Source: Strigamia acuminata (taxonomy: Eukaryota; Arthropoda; Chilopoda; Geophilomorpha; Linotaeniidae). Taken from it: a stretch of DNA of 64,000 nt. The position numbers and the translations under genes are program-made. How positions within the stretch are numbered: the stretch's first letter is position 1; the number at the start of each line of letters is the position of its first letter. Positions 30,865-45,300 of the stretch are shown piece by piece. The notes under the pieces are model-generated. The model worked only from the letters and a program-made list of their open reading frames with translations, was not told the origin of the DNA and did not search any database. The stretch covers positions 15,070,491 through 15,134,490 of the forward strand of contig OX442317.1 of assembly GCA_949358305.1 (NCBI GenBank), given 5' to 3'.

Positions 30865-33022
30865 CGCCGTATCGAAGGTCGAAACGGACGAGAAAGTCGT
30901 CCCAGGTCGGATTTTTCAGCCCTTGGTACCACTCGCGGGCTGACCCGGTGGTTAACTCCACTAGGCCGTGTGTAAGCATATCGGCGACGGTCGCCTTTGT
31001 AGCTTTCTTAATTCTCATGACTTCGTCGAGGAAGCGGTCTCCCGCTTTCCACGAACCGTCGAATCGTGTTTGTACGTAGTGTTGCCAGCGGATGTTGCCC
31101 GTGGCTTCGGCCGCTGGTTCGTTACGCACGCCATATTTGCGTTTGACCCTTTCACCGGCGCGGTTATGTTTATCTCCGGGGTGGCCCAAGTCGATTCCTT
31201 CCTTTCGGAAAGAATTCAATAAGGCACGTCCCAGTTCAGCCATTGTATATTGTCGGCCGGCAGAGTCCTGGAAATTCCCCTCCTGTATGGAAGGGCGAGA
31301 GCTGTGCGAAGATCGGTTGGAGGCATTCGGTCGGTCCGAATGGTGCTGGTTGCTGCCGCGGCTCTCTCGGTGTGATCCAGATGACGGTCGACTTTGGTCG
31401 TCGTCGTCCGATGACTCAGAGGGGTCGGAAGGGTCGCCTTGTGGGCGGTCTCTTGGTCCCTTCGGGGGGACTTCTTCGCCACCCCGTGATTTCTTCGAGC
31501 CTCCGGAGGGCGGCGGCTCCTTTTCGTCGCTGCTCCCGTAAAAAGAATGCCATTTATTTTCTTCGCTTTCTGGGCGCTCGCGGTCCTTATTCGCGTTCTT
31601 TTTGTTAAGTAACGCGTCGATGGCGGCGCTTCTTTCGGATCGTTTCGAGGGGTTACGGTTTCTGGATTTTCTATCCGGTTGGTCGTCTCCCTGTGACTTC
31701 CTCTTTTTTGTTTCGGCGTTGGAACCGCTGGTGGGCTCTTTGTCCGCTTTCGGATCCTCTTTTTTATTCCTCTCAGAAACGTCCTGCTCGTACTCTCTTT
31801 GGAATTTTTCCGTTTCTTTTTCCCAATTTTCGGCTTCCCATCGTTTTTGCTCGTCAATTATCGCTTTTTTCTTAGCTTGGTACTCGTCGGTCCATCTGTA
31901 CCGCTCCCATTCTTCTTGTTCTTCAAGAAATTGCTCCTTTTCTCTCCTTGCTCTTGCGGCTTTCATCCTTTCGTGGTATTGTTCTTCCCACTTCTGGTGT
32001 TGCCGCTGAGCTTCTTCTCTCAGTTTCTGCAATTTCTCGGCTTTTCGTTGGGCCAGGAGGGCTCGGAATTGTTCTTCGTAGTCTTGGGCTTCTCTGTGCC
32101 TTCCTTCTATTGTATTATTCCATTCCCTTCGTATTTTTGCTTCCTGCTCTTCCCTTATCTTCTGTACCATTTCTTCCGTTTCCTCCGTGGTCCTTTTTTC
32201 ACGCTGTAGTCGTTCCTCTTCCTCGTTCCAAAGTTCTCTCCTCTCAGCGCTTACTCTACGCTGACGGTTTATTGTCTCCTGCCTCGCTTCTTCTCGGGCT
32301 TTCTCCCGAGATTCGTGAAGGGCTTTGTGAGGATCGGGCACGAAGTTACCTACGTCACTCGGCGTTTCTTGCGCTACAGGCGTCTCCGCTGCTGGTCTTG
32401 CGACTGGCGTCGGGGCCTGTGCTGTGCAAATTGCTTTAGTGAGTATAGTAATCGAGTCCCAAACTGACGTTCCCGGCGGAATATCGGTTACTGCTTTCAG
32501 TCGGGCCGCTTGTTGCGATAGGTGAATTAAATGGGCTACCTCGGGGGAAACAGGGGCAGGTCTCGCCGAGGCACGGGAGGCCATCGGGGTCCCGCTCGTA
32601 TTTCTCGCCGGAGTTTCATTCAGGGGGGCAGATTGGTGGCTTGGTGCTGGTGATGGGTTGCCGTTGTTCGTGGTTGTTCGTCTTGGAGTTTCTGTCTCCT
32701 CCTCGGCCACCAGTATCGGCACTCGTCCTGTTGTTGTATCGCGAATTTCTTCTTGATTTTCCAGGACTTCCGTATCGGTATCTTCGACAAAGGGCATATC
32801 TGAGGAGAGCGGCTCTCGCTCGGGCTCGGTTAGGGCCTCGAGCGAAGCAGCTGCTTCCTCTTTCTGTGCCTTTGTTTTCCTCCGATTCGCTCGGGCTTTC
32901 GCCTTCGCGGATTGTTCGGGAGCCGGGCCACCCGACCTTAAGTTATAGTCGGAGGTCCGTTTTCCCTTTTCGAGCGTAGGTCGCTCGTTATCAGACGCGG
33001 ATTGTTCATCTTGGTCTGACAT
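30824..33022 (-). pseudogene. gag: Truncated gag fused to satellite-encoded tail (732 codons)
   Basis: The first 720 residues equal copy 1 Gag. The frame then enters satellite DNA and adds 12 residues before a stop (30826-30824). The break falls within the capsid domain, so the second half of capsid, the zinc knuckle and the frameshift site are lost. The long charged helix is kept, and the LTR promoter and leader upstream are intact, so a truncated Gag could still be expressed. As an element gene it is dead. Interference with intact Gag is conceivable but unproven. Confidence 0.85.
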
Positions 33023-33095
33023 TTCTTTGAGTAATTCTTCGATTTGGGTTATTATATTAAATGAGAGATCACAAGTTCAGTTGAGATTTATTTCT

Positions 33096-33115
33096 AAATC
33101 CCGGACGGGCCCCCA
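33096..33115 (-). promoter_or_regulatory. Primer-binding site of copy 2, tRNA-Pro type
   Basis: It is identical to the site at 14398-14417, two nucleotides inside the LTR at 33118. It has no use for autonomous movement because the partner LTR is missing, but it shows that the LTR here is the 5' one. Confidence 0.75.
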
Positions 33116-33117
33116 CG

Positions 33118-33935
33118 TGTCGCGTCCTACCTGGTGATAGGTTTAATGAGCTAACGTGTGTTACTTTACCTGTGATCTTACTAAATATGTAAATTACCCA
33201 AATGAATACCAAGTATATGTAAATGAACAAATAGGTTTATTCAATAGGCGTGAGCCTTAAAATACACTCAGTATAAAACTAGAGTCGACTTGGTCGGAGT
33301 CGAACAAAGGATTTCCCAAGATGGCGTCGTCGGTTCCGCGTGGTCGGCGGAACAAAGGCGGCGTCTCGAGTTGTCGTAAATTCGTCACGGATTCGTCGTT
33401 CACGGACGCGGTGGAATGCTCTTTCGAGTCTTCTATCCGTGCCTGTTGTCTAGGGGTTGGTTTTAGCGTCGCAAGGCTCCGTCCAGAAACGTGGAGTTTC
33501 TTACAGGGCACTCGGACACTTTAGTGGTGGAATAACCGTGGGTCGGTTATTCGGTGTGAATTCACAAGGGTTATTTTCCTGCTTTCGCGGGAAATAAACG
33601 CACAGTGTAAATTCGTGAGAGTTACAGTTGCACTGGAATCAGCGGTCCTCGATCAATCCTAACTTTTGGTGGAGTTGGCCTGACGGTGAGGTAGTTGCTG
33701 TGTTCTTGGTGTCGTTTGTGTAAGTTCTGCTTGTAGGGCGCGAAACTTTACCTGATATAGGCCAGGGTGAGGGGCCTGGCTCGGCCAATGGGGGCCGTCC
33801 ACGCATCACCTCACCCCCTCGGGGCGCGCGCTTCCCAGGGGGGGAAGGCGGAGCCAACGCGAGGGAACTGACCTTTCCTAGTGACTCATGCGGATGGCGT
33901 CCACTGGAGGGACGACCACCCGCGGGGTCACCACA
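33118..33935 (-). repeat. LTR of copy 2 (5' LTR)
   Basis: This 818-bp LTR shares the two 5'-LTR-specific bases of copy 1 (G in gcgaaac, C in ccacgc), so it descends from the 5' LTR and not the 3' LTR. The promoter-like CCAAT and TATA motifs are retained. Transcription would run leftward through truncated gag into satellite segment 2. Confidence 0.93.
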
Positions 33936-36900
33936 ATCCAAGCAATGATTTGGGAGAGTAGACTTTTGATCTCATCACAGTTGACTTAGCACAAACACCA
34001 CAAGACCAATGTCTCTAAATGTTCTGAAATAGTGTTTAAACCTTAGTAGAAGGCTTCAATGTAAGTTTTAGCAACATCCAAGCAATGATTTGGAAGAATA
34101 AACTTTTGCTCTCGTTTGACATCACAGTTGACTTAGCACAAACACCACAAGACCAATGTCTCTGAATGTTCAGAAATAGTGTTTAAACCTTAGTAGAAGG
34201 CTTCAATGTAAGTTTTAGCAACATCCAAGCAATAATTTGAAAGAATAAACTTTTGATCTCATTTGACATCACAGTTGACTTAGCACAAACACCACAAACC
34301 AATGTCTCTGAATGTTCTGAAATAGTGTTTAAACCTTAGTAGAAGGCTTCAATGTAAGTTTTAGCAACATCCAAGCAATGATTTGGGAGAGTAGACTTTT
34401 GATCTCATCACAGTTGACTTAGCACAAACACCACAAGACCAATGTCTCTAAATGTTCTGAAATAGTGTTTAAACCTTAGTAGGCGGCTTCAATGTAAGTT
34501 TTAGCAACATCCAAGCAATGATTTGGGAGAATAGACTTTTGATCTCATCACAGTTGACTTAGCACAAACATCACAAGACCAATGTCTCTGAATGTTCTGA
34601 AATAGTGTTTAAACCTTAGTAGAAGGCTTCAATGTAAGTTTTAGCAACATCCAAGCAATGATTTGGGAGAATAGACTTTTGATCTCATCACAGTTGACTT
34701 AGCACAAACATCACAAGACCAATGTCTCTGAATGTTCTGAAATAGTGTTTAAACCTTAGTAGAAAGCTTTAATGTAAGTTTTAGCAACATCCAAGAAATG
34801 ATTTGGGAAAATAGACTTTTGATCTCATCACAGTTGACTTAGCACAAACACCACAAGACCAATGTCTCTAAATGTTCTGAAATAGTGTTTAAACCTTAGT
34901 AGACGGCTTCAATGTAAGTTTTAGCAACATCCAAGCAATGATTTGGGAGAATAGACTTTTGATCTCATCACAGTTGACTTAGCACAAACATCACAAGACC
35001 AATGTCTCTGAATGTTCTGAAATAGTGTTTAAACCTTAGTAGAAGGCTTCAATGTAAGTTTTAGCAACATCCAAGCAATGATTTGGAAGAATAAACTTTT
35101 GATCTCATTTGACATCACAGTTGACTTAGCACAAACACCACAAGACCAATGTCTCTGAATGTTCAGAAATAGTGTTTAAACCTTAGTAGAAGGCTTCAAT
35201 GTAAGTTTTAGCAACATCCAAGCAATAATTTGAAAGAATAAAATTTTGATCTCATTTGACATCACAGTTGACTTAGCACAAACACCACAAACCAATGTCT
35301 CTGAATGTTCTAAAATAGTGTTTAAACCTTAGTAGAAGGCTTCAATGTAAGTTTTAGCAACATCCAAGCAATGATTTGGGAGAATAGACTTTTGATCTCA
35401 TCACAGTTGACTTAGCACAAACATCACAAGACCAATGTCTCTGAATGTTCTGAAATAGTGTTTAAACCTTAGTAGAAAGCTTTAATGTAAGTTTTAGCAA
35501 CATCCAAGAAATGATTTGGGAAAATAGACTTTTGATCTCATCACAGTTGACTTAGCACAAACACCACAAACCAATGTCTCTGAATGTTCTGAAATAGTGT
35601 TTAAACCTTAGTAGAAGGCTTCAATGTAAGTTTTAGCAACATCCAAGCAATGATTTGGGAGAGTAGACTTTTGATCTCATCACAGTTGACTTAGCACAAA
35701 CACCACAAGACCAATGTCTCTAAATGTTCTGAAATAGTGTTTAAACCTTAGTAGGCGGCTTCAATGTAAGTTTTAGCAACATCCAAGCAATGATTTGGAA
35801 GAATAAACTTTTGATCTCATTTGACATCACAGTTGACTTAGCACAAACACCACAAGACCAATGTCTCTGAATGTTCAGAAATAGTGTTTAAACCTTAGTA
35901 GAAGGCTTCAATGTAAGTTTTAGCAACATCCAAGCAATAATTTGAAAGAATAAACTTTTGATCTCATTTGACATCACAGTTGACTTAGCACAAACACCAC
36001 AAACCAATGTCTCTGAATGTTCTAAAATAGTGTTTAAACCTTAGTAGAAGGCTTCAATGTAAGTTTTAGCAACATCCAAGCAATGATTTGGGAGAATAGA
36101 CTTTTGATCTCATCACAGTTGACTTAGCACAAACATCACAAGACCAATGTCTCTGAATGTTCTGAAATAGTGTTTAAACCTTAGTAGAAAGCTTTAATGT
36201 AAGTTTTAGCAACATCCAAGAAATGATTTGGGAAAATAGACTTTTGATCTCATCACAGTTGACTTAGCACAAACACCACAAGACCAATGTCTCTAAATGT
36301 TCTGAAATAGTGTTTAAACCTTAGTAGACGGCTTCAATGTAAGTTTTAGCAACATCCAAGCAATGATTTGGGAGAATAGACTTTTGATCTCATCACAGTT
36401 GACTTAGCACAAACACCACAAGACCAATGTCTCTGAATGTTCTGAAATAGTGTTTAAACCTTAGTAGAAGGCTTCAATGTAAGTTTTAGCAACATCCAAG
36501 CAATGATTTGGAAGAATAAACTTTTGATCTCATTTGACATCACAGTTGACTTAGCACAAACACCACAAGACCAATGTCTCTGAATGTTCAGAAATAGTGT
36601 TTAAACCTTAGTAGAAGGCTTCAATGTAAGTTTTAGCAACATCCAAGCAATAATTTGAAAGAATAAACTTTTGATCTCATTTGACATCACAGTTGACTTA
36701 GCACAAACACCACAAACCAATGTCTCTGAATGTTCTGAAATAGTGTTTAAACCTTAGTAGAAGGCTTCAATGTAAGTTTTAGCAACATCCAAGCAATGAT
36801 TTGGGAGAGTAGACTTTTGATCTCATCACAGTTGACTTAGCACAAACACCACAAGACCAATGTCTCTAAATGTTCTGAAATAGTGTTTAAACCTTAGTAG

Positions 36901-39900
36901 GCGGCTTCAATGTAAGTTTTAGCAACATCCAAGCAATGATTTGGAAGAATAAACTTTTGATCTCATTTGACATCACAGTTGACTTAGCACAAACACCACA
37001 AGACCAATGTCTCTGAATGTTCAGAAATAGTGTTTAAACCTTAGTAGAAGGCTTCAATGTAAGTTTTAGCAACATCCAAGCAATAATTTGAAAGAATAAA
37101 CTTTTGATCTCATTTGACATCACAGTTGACTTAGCACAAACACCACAAACCAATGTCTCTGAATGTTCTAAAATAGTGTTTAAACCTTAGTAGAAGGCTT
37201 CAATGTAAGTTTTAGCAACATCCAAGCAATGATTTGGGAGAATAGACTTTTGATCTCATCACAGTTGACTTAGCACAAACATCACAAGACCAATGTCTCT
37301 GAATGTTCTGAAATAGTGTTTAAACCTTAGTAGAAAGCTTTAATGTAAGTTTTAGCAACATCCAAGAAATGATTTGGGAAAATAGACTTTTGATCTCATC
37401 ACAGTTGACTTAGCACAAACACCACAAGACCAATGTCTCTAAATGTTCTGAAATAGTGTTTAAACCTTAGTAGACGGCTTCAATGTAAGTTTTAGCAACA
37501 TCCAAGCAATGATTTGGGAGAATAGACTTTTGATCTCATCACAGTTGACTTAGCACAAACACCACAAGACCAATGTCTCTGAATGTTCTGAAATAGTGTT
37601 TAAACCTTAGTAGAAGGCTTCAATGTAAGTTTTAGCAACATCCAAGCAATGATTTGGAAGAATAAACTTTTGATCTCATTTGACATCACAGTTGACTTAG
37701 CACAAACACCACAAGACCAATGTCTCTGAATGTTCAGAAATAGTGTTTAAACCTTAGTAGAAGGCTTCAATGTAAGTTTTAGCAACATCCAAGCAATAAT
37801 TTGAAAGAATAAACTTTTGATCTCATTTGACATCACAGTTGACTTAGCACAAACACCACAAACCAATGTCTCTGAATGTTCTGAAATAGTGTTTAAACCT
37901 TAGTAGAAGGCTTCAATGTAAGTTTTAGCAACATCCAAGCAATGATTTGGGAGAGTAGACTTTTGATCTCATCACAGTTGACTTAGCACAAACACCACAA
38001 GACCAATGTCTCTAAATGTTCTGAAATAGTGTTTAAACCTTAGTAGACGGCTTCAATGTAAGTTTTAGCAACATCCAAGCAATGATTTGGGAGAATAGAC
38101 TTTTGATCTCATTTGACATCACAGTTGACTTAGCACAAACACCACAAACCAATGTCTCTGAATGTTCTGAAATAGTGTTTAAACCTTAGTAGAAGGCTTC
38201 AATGTAAGTTTTAGCAACATCCAAGCAATGATTTGGGAGAGTAGACTTTTGATCTCATCACAGTTGACTTAGCACAAACACCACAAGACCAATGTCTCTA
38301 AATGTTCTGAAATAGTGTTTAAACCTTAGTAGAAGGCTTCAATGTAAGTTTTAGCAACATCCAAGCAATAATTTGAAAGAATAAACTTTTGATCTCATTT
38401 GACATCACAGTTGACTTAGCACAAACACCACAAACCAATGTCTCTGAATGTTCTGAAATAGTGTTTAAACCTTAGTAGAAGGCTTCAATGTAAGTTTTAG
38501 CAACATCCAAGCAATGATTTGGGAGAGTAGACTTTTGATCTCATCACAGTTGACTTAGCACAAACACCACAAGACCAATGTCTCTAAATGTTCTGAAATA
38601 GTGTTTAAACCTTAGTAGGCGGCTTCAATGTAAGTTTTAGCAACATCCAAGCAATGATTTGGGAGAATAGACTTTTGATCTCATCACAGTTGACTTAGCA
38701 CAAACATCACAAGACCAATGTCTCTGAATGTTCTGAAATAGTGTTTAAACCTTAGTAGAAGGCTTCAATGTAAGTTTTAGCAACATCCAAGCAATGATTT
38801 GGGAGAATAGACTTTTGATCTCATCATAGTTGACTTAGCACAAACATCACAAGACCAATGTCTTGAATGTTCTGAAATAGTGTTTAAACCTTAGTAGAAA
38901 GCTTTAATGTAAGTTTTAGCAACATCCAAGAAATGATTTGGGAAAATAGACTTTTGATCTCATCACAGTTGACTTAGCACAAACACCACAAGACCAATGT
39001 CTCTAAATGTTCTGAAATAGTGTTTAAACCTTAGTAGACGGCTTCAATGTAAGTTTTAGCAACATCCAAGCAATGATTTGGGAGAATAGACTTTTGATCT
39101 CATCACAGTTGACTTAGCACAAACATCACAAGACCAATGTCTCTGAATGTTCTGAAATAGTGTTTAAACCTTAGTAGAAGGCTTCAATGTAAGTTTTAGC
39201 AACATCCAAGCAATACTTTGGAAGAATAAACTTTTGATCTCATTTGACATCACAGTTGACTTAGCACAAACACCACAAGACCAATGTCTCTGAATGTTCA
39301 GAAATAGCGTTTAAACCTTAGTAGAAGGCTTCAATGTAAGTTTTAGCAACATCCAAGCAATAATTTGAAAGAATAAACTTTTGATCTCATTTGACATCAC
39401 AGTTGACTTAGCACAAACACCACAAACCAATGTCTCTGAATGTTCTGAAATAGTGTTTAAACCTTAGTAGAAGGCTTCAATGTAAGTTTTAGCAACATCC
39501 AAGCAATGATTTGGGAGAGTAGACTTTTGATCTCATCACAGTTGACTTAGCACAAACACCACAAGACCAATGTCTCTAAATGTTCTGAAATAGTGTTTAA
39601 ACCTTAGTAGACGGCTTCAATGTAAGTTTTAGCAACATCCAAGCAATGATTTGGGAGAATAGACTTTTGATCTCATCACAGTTGACTTAGCACAAACATC
39701 ACAAGACCAATGTCTCTGAATGTTCTGAAATAGTGTTTAAACCTTAGTAGAAAGCTTTAATGTAAGTTTTAGCAACATCCAAGAAATGATTTGGGAAAAT
39801 AGACTTTTGATCTCATCACAGTTGACTTAGCACAAACACCACAAACCAATGTCTCTGAATGTTCTGAAATAGTGTTTAAACCTTAGTAGAAGGCTTCAAT

Positions 39901-42342
39901 GTAAGTTTTAGCAACATCCAAGCAATGATTTGGGAGAGTAGACTTTTGATCTCATCACAGTTGACTTAGCACAAACACCACAAGACCAATGTCTCTAAAT
40001 GTTCTGAAATAGTGTTTAAACCTTAGTAGGCGGCTTCAATGTAAGTTTTAGCAACATCCAAGCAATGATTTGGAAGAATAAACTTTTGATCTCATTTGAC
40101 ATCACAGTTGACTTAGCACAAACACCACAAGACCAATGTCTCTGAATGTTCAGAAATAGTGTTTAAACCTTAGTAGAAGGCTTCAATGTAAGTTTTAGCA
40201 ACATCCAAGCAATAATTTGAAAGAATAAACTTTTGATCTCATTTGACATCACAGTTGACTTAGCACAAACACCACAAACCAATGTCTCTGAATGTTCTAA
40301 AATAGTGTTTAAACCTTAGTAGAAGGCTTCAATGTAAGTTTTAGCAACATCCAAGCAATGATTTGGGAGAATAGACTTTTGATCTCATCACAGTTGACTT
40401 AGCACAAACATCACAAGACCAATGTCTCTGAATGTTCTGAAATAGTGTTTAAACCTTAGTAGAAAGCTTTAATGTAAGTTTTAGCAACATCCAAGAAATG
40501 ATTTGGGAAAATAGACTTTTGATCTCATCACAGTTGACTTAGCACAAACACCACAAGACCAATGTCTCTAAATGTTCTGAAATAGTGTTTAAACCTTAGT
40601 AGACGGCTTCAATGTAAGTTTTAGCAACATCCAAGCAATGATTTGGGAGAATAGACTTTTGATCTCATCACAGTTGACTTAGCACAAACACCACAAGACC
40701 AATGTCTCTGAATGTTCTGAAATAGTGTTTAAACCTTAGTAGAAGGCTTCAATGTAAGTTTTAGCAACATCCAAGCAATGATTTGGAAGAATAAACTTTT
40801 GATCTCATTTGACATCACAGTTGACTTAGCACAAACACCACAAGACCAATGTCTCTGAATGTTCAGAAATAGTGTTTAAACCTTAGTAGAAGGCTTCAAT
40901 GTAAGTTTTAGCAACATCCAAGCAATAATTTGAAAGAATAAACTTTTGATCTCATTTGACATCACAGTTGACTTAGCACAAACACCACAAACCAATGTCT
41001 CTGAATGTTCTGAAATAGTGTTTAAACCTTAGTAGAAGGCTTCAATGTAAGTTTTAGCAACATCCAAGCAATGATTTGGGAGAGTAGACTTTTGATCTCA
41101 TCACAGTTGACTTAGCACAAACACCACAAGACCAATGTCTCTAAATGTTCTGAAATAGTGTTTAAACCTTAGTAGACGGCTTCAATGTAAGTTTTAGCAA
41201 CATCCAAGCAATGATTTGGGAGAATAGACTTTTGATCTCATTTGACATCACAGTTGACTTAGCACAAACACCACAAACCAATGTCTCTGAATGTTCTGAA
41301 ATAGTGTTTAAACCTTAGTAGAAGGCTTCAATGTAAGTTTTAGCAACATCCAAGCAATGATTTGGGAGAGTAGACTTTTGATCTCATCACAGTTGACTTA
41401 GCACAAACACCACAAGACCAATGTCTCTAAATGTTCTGAAATAGTGTTTAAACCTTAGTAGAAGGCTTCAATGTAAGTTTTAGCAACATCCAAGCAATAA
41501 TTTGAAAGAATAAACTTTTGATCTCATTTGACATCACAGTTGACTTAGCACAAACACCACAAACCAATGTCTCTGAATGTTCTGAAATAGTGTTTAAACC
41601 TTAGTAGAAGGCTTCAATGTAAGTTTTAGCAACATCCAAGCAATGATTTGGGAGAGTAGACTTTTGATCTCATCACAGTTGACTTAGCACAAACACCACA
41701 AGACCAATGTCTCTAAATGTTCTGAAATAGTGTTTAAACCTTAGTAGGCGGCTTCAATGTAAGTTTTAGCAACATCCAAGCAATGATTTGGGAGAATAGA
41801 CTTTTGATCTCATCACAGTTGACTTAGCACAAACATCACAAGACCAATGTCTCTGAATGTTCTGAAATAGTGTTTAAACCTTAGTAGAAGGCTTCAATGT
41901 AAGTTTTAGCAACATCCAAGCAATGATTTGGGAGAATAGACTTTTGATCTCATCACAGTTGACTTAGCACAAACATCACAAGACCAATGTCTTGAATGTT
42001 CTGAAATAGTGTTTAAACCTTAGTAGAAAGCTTTAATGTAAGTTTTAGCAACATCCAAGAAATGATTTGGGAAAATAGACTTTTGATCTCATCACAGTTG
42101 ACTTAGCACAAACACCACAAGACCAATGTCTCTAAATGTTCTGAAATAGTGTTTAAACCTTAGTAGACGGCTTCAATGTAAGTTTTAGCAACATCCAAGC
42201 AATGATTTGGGAGAATAGACTTTTGATCTCATCACAGTTGACTTAGCACAAACATCACAAGACCAATGTCTCTAAATGTTCTGAAATAGTGTTTAAACCT
42301 TAGTAGAAGGCTTCAATGTAAGTTTTAGCAACATCCAAGCAA

Positions 42343-45300
42343 TACTTTGGAAGAATAAACTTTTGATCTCATTTGACATCACAGTTGACTTAGCACAAAC
42401 ACCACAAGACCAATGTCTCTGAATGTTCAGAAATAGCGTTTAAACCTTAGTAGAAGGCTTCAATGTAAGTTTTAGCAACATCCAAGCAATAATTTGAAAG
42501 AATAAACTTTTGATCTCATTTGACATCACAGTTGACTTAGCACAAACACCACAAACCAATGTCTCTGAATGTTCTGAAATAGTGTTTAAACCTTAGTAGA
42601 AGGCTTCAATGTAAGTTTTAGCAACATCCAAGCAATGATTTGGGAGAGTAGACTTTTGATCTCATCACAGTTGACTTAGCACAAACACCACAAGACCAAT
42701 GTCTCTAAATGTTCTGAAATAGTGTTTAAACCTTAGTAGACGGCTTCAATGTAAGTTTTAGCAACATCCAAGCAATGATTTGGGAGAATAGACTTTTGAT
42801 CTCATCACAGTTGACTTAGCACAAACATCACAAGACCAATGTCTCTGAATGTTCTGAAATAGTGTTTAAACCTTAGTAGAAGGCTTCAATGTAAGTTTTA
42901 GCAACATCCAAGCAATGATTTGGAAGAATAAACTTTTGATTTCATTTGACATCACAGTTGACTTAGCACAAACACCACAAGACCAATGTCTCTGAATGTT
43001 CAGAAATAGTGTTTAAACCTTAGTAGAAGGCTTCAATGTAAGTTTTAGCAACATCCAAGCAATAATTTGAAAGAATAAACTTTTGATCTCATTTGACATC
43101 ACAGTTGACTTAGCACAAACACCACAAACCAATGTCTCTGAATGTTCTGAAATAGTGTTTAAACCTTAGTAGAAGGCTTCAATGTAAGTTTTAGCAACAT
43201 CCAAGCAATGATTTGGGAGAGTAGACTTTTGATCTCATCACAGTTGACTTAGCACAAACACCACAAGACCAATGTCTCTAAATGTTCTGAAATAGTGTTT
43301 AAACCTTAGTAGACGGCTTCAATGTAAGTTTTAGCAACATCCAAGCAATGATTTGGGAGAATAGACTTTTGATCTCATCACAGTTGACTTAGCACAAACA
43401 CCACAAGACCAATGTCTCTGAATGTTCTGAAATAGTGTTTAAACCTTAGTAGAAGGCTTCAATGTAAGTTTTAGCAACATCCAAGCAATGATTTGGAAGA
43501 ATAAACTTTTGATCTCATTTGACATCACAGTTGACTTAGCACAAACACCACAACACCAATGTCTCTGAATGTTCAGAAATAGTGTTTAAACCTTAGTAGA
43601 AGGCTTCAATGTAAGTTTTAGCAACATCCAAGCAATAATTTGAAAGAATAAACTTTTGATCTCATTTGACATCACAGTTGACTTAGCACAAACACCACAA
43701 ACCAATGTCTCTGAATGTTCTGAAATAGTGTTTAAACCTTAGTAGAAGGCTTCAATCTAAGTTTTAGCAACATCCAAGCAATGATTTGGGAGAGTAGACT
43801 TTTGATCTCATCACAGTTGACTTAGCACAAACACCACAAGACCAATGTCTCTAAATGTTCTGAAATAGTGTTTAAACCTTAGTAGACGGCTTCAATGTAA
43901 GTTTTAGCAACATCCAAGCAATGATTTGGGAGAATAGACTTTTGATCTCATCACAGTTGACTTAGCACAAACACCACAAGACCAATGTCTCTGAATGTTC
44001 TGAAATAGTGTTTAAACTTTAGTAGAAGGCTTCAATGTTAGTTTTAGCAACATCCAAGCAATAATTTGAAAGAATAAACTTTTGATCTCATTTGACATCA
44101 CAGTTGACTTAGCACAAACACCACAAACCAATGTCTCTGAATGTTCTGAAATAGTGTTTAAACCTTAGTAGAAGGCTTCAATGTAAGTTTTAGCAACATC
44201 CAAGCAATGATTTGGGAGAGTAGACTTTTGATCTCATCACAGTTGACTTAGCACAAACACCACAAGACCAATGTCTCTAAATGTTCTGAAATAGTGTTTA
44301 AACCTTAGTAGGCGGCTTCAATGTAAGTTTTAGCAACATCCAAGCAATGATTTGGGAGAATAGACTTTTGATCTCATCACAGTTGACTTAGCACAAACAT
44401 CACAAGACCAATGTCTCTGAATGTTCTGAAATAGTGTTTAAACCTTAGTAGAAGGCTTCAATGTAAGTTTTAGCAACATCCAAGCAATGATTTGGGAGAA
44501 TAGACTTTTGATCTCATCACAGTTGACTTAGCACAAACATCACAAGACCAATGTCTTGAATGTTCTGAAATAGTGTTTAAACCTTAGTAGAAAGCTTTAA
44601 TGTAAGTTTTAGCAACATCCAAGAAATGATTTGGGAAAATAGACTTTTGATCTCATCACAGTTGACTTAGCACAAACACCACAAGACCAATGTCTCTAAA
44701 TGTTCTGAAATAGTGTTTAAACCTTAGTAGACGGCTTCAATGTAAGTTTTAGCAACATCCAAGCAATGATTTGGGAGAATAGACTTTTGATCTCATCACA
44801 GTTGACTTAGCACAAACATCACAAGACCAATGTCTCTGAATGTTCTGAAATAGTGTTTAAACCTTAGTAGAAGGCTTCAATGTAAGTTTTAGCAACATCC
44901 AAGCAATACTTTGGAAGAATAAACTTTTGATCTCATTTGACATCACAGTTGACTTAGCACAAACACCACAAGACCAATGTCTCTGAATGTTCAGAAATAG
45001 CGTTTAAACCTTAGTAGAAGGCTTCAATGTAAGTTTTAGCAACATCCAAGCAATAATTTGAAAGAATAAACTTTTGATCTCATTTGACATCACAGTTGAC
45101 TTAGCACAAACACCACAAACCAATGTCTCTGAATGTTCTGAAATAGTGTTTAAACCTTAGTAGAAGGCTTCAATGTAAGTTTTAGCAACATCCAAGCAAT
45201 GATTTGGGAGAGTAGACTTTTGATCTCATCACAGTTGACTTAGCACAAACACCACAAGACCAATGTCTCTAAATGTTCTGAAATAGTGTTTAAACCTTAG

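Larger units (their letters stand above)
30865..33935 (-). mobile_element. Truncated retrotransposon copy 2 (LTR, primer site, partial gag)
   Basis: This matches 12167-15237 at a constant offset of 18,698 bp with no indels. One difference was found (14238 T vs 32936 C, synonymous in gag). Its right junction with the satellite is the same as that of copy 1, including atcc and the following monomers. Its left end breaks inside gag, where satellite 'tgtctct' joins gag 'tctcgcc', sharing tct. Everything downstream of gag codon 720 is gone, including the rest of gag, pol, the third ORF and the 3' LTR (about 9.8 kb). It is therefore a duplicated and later deleted copy and cannot move on its own. 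Confidence 0.93.

Noticed and set aside
30865-33935. Copy 2 as an independent insertion or a solo LTR
   Set aside because: It shares the exact right junction and flanking monomers with copy 1, retains primer site and gag, and has no left target duplication.
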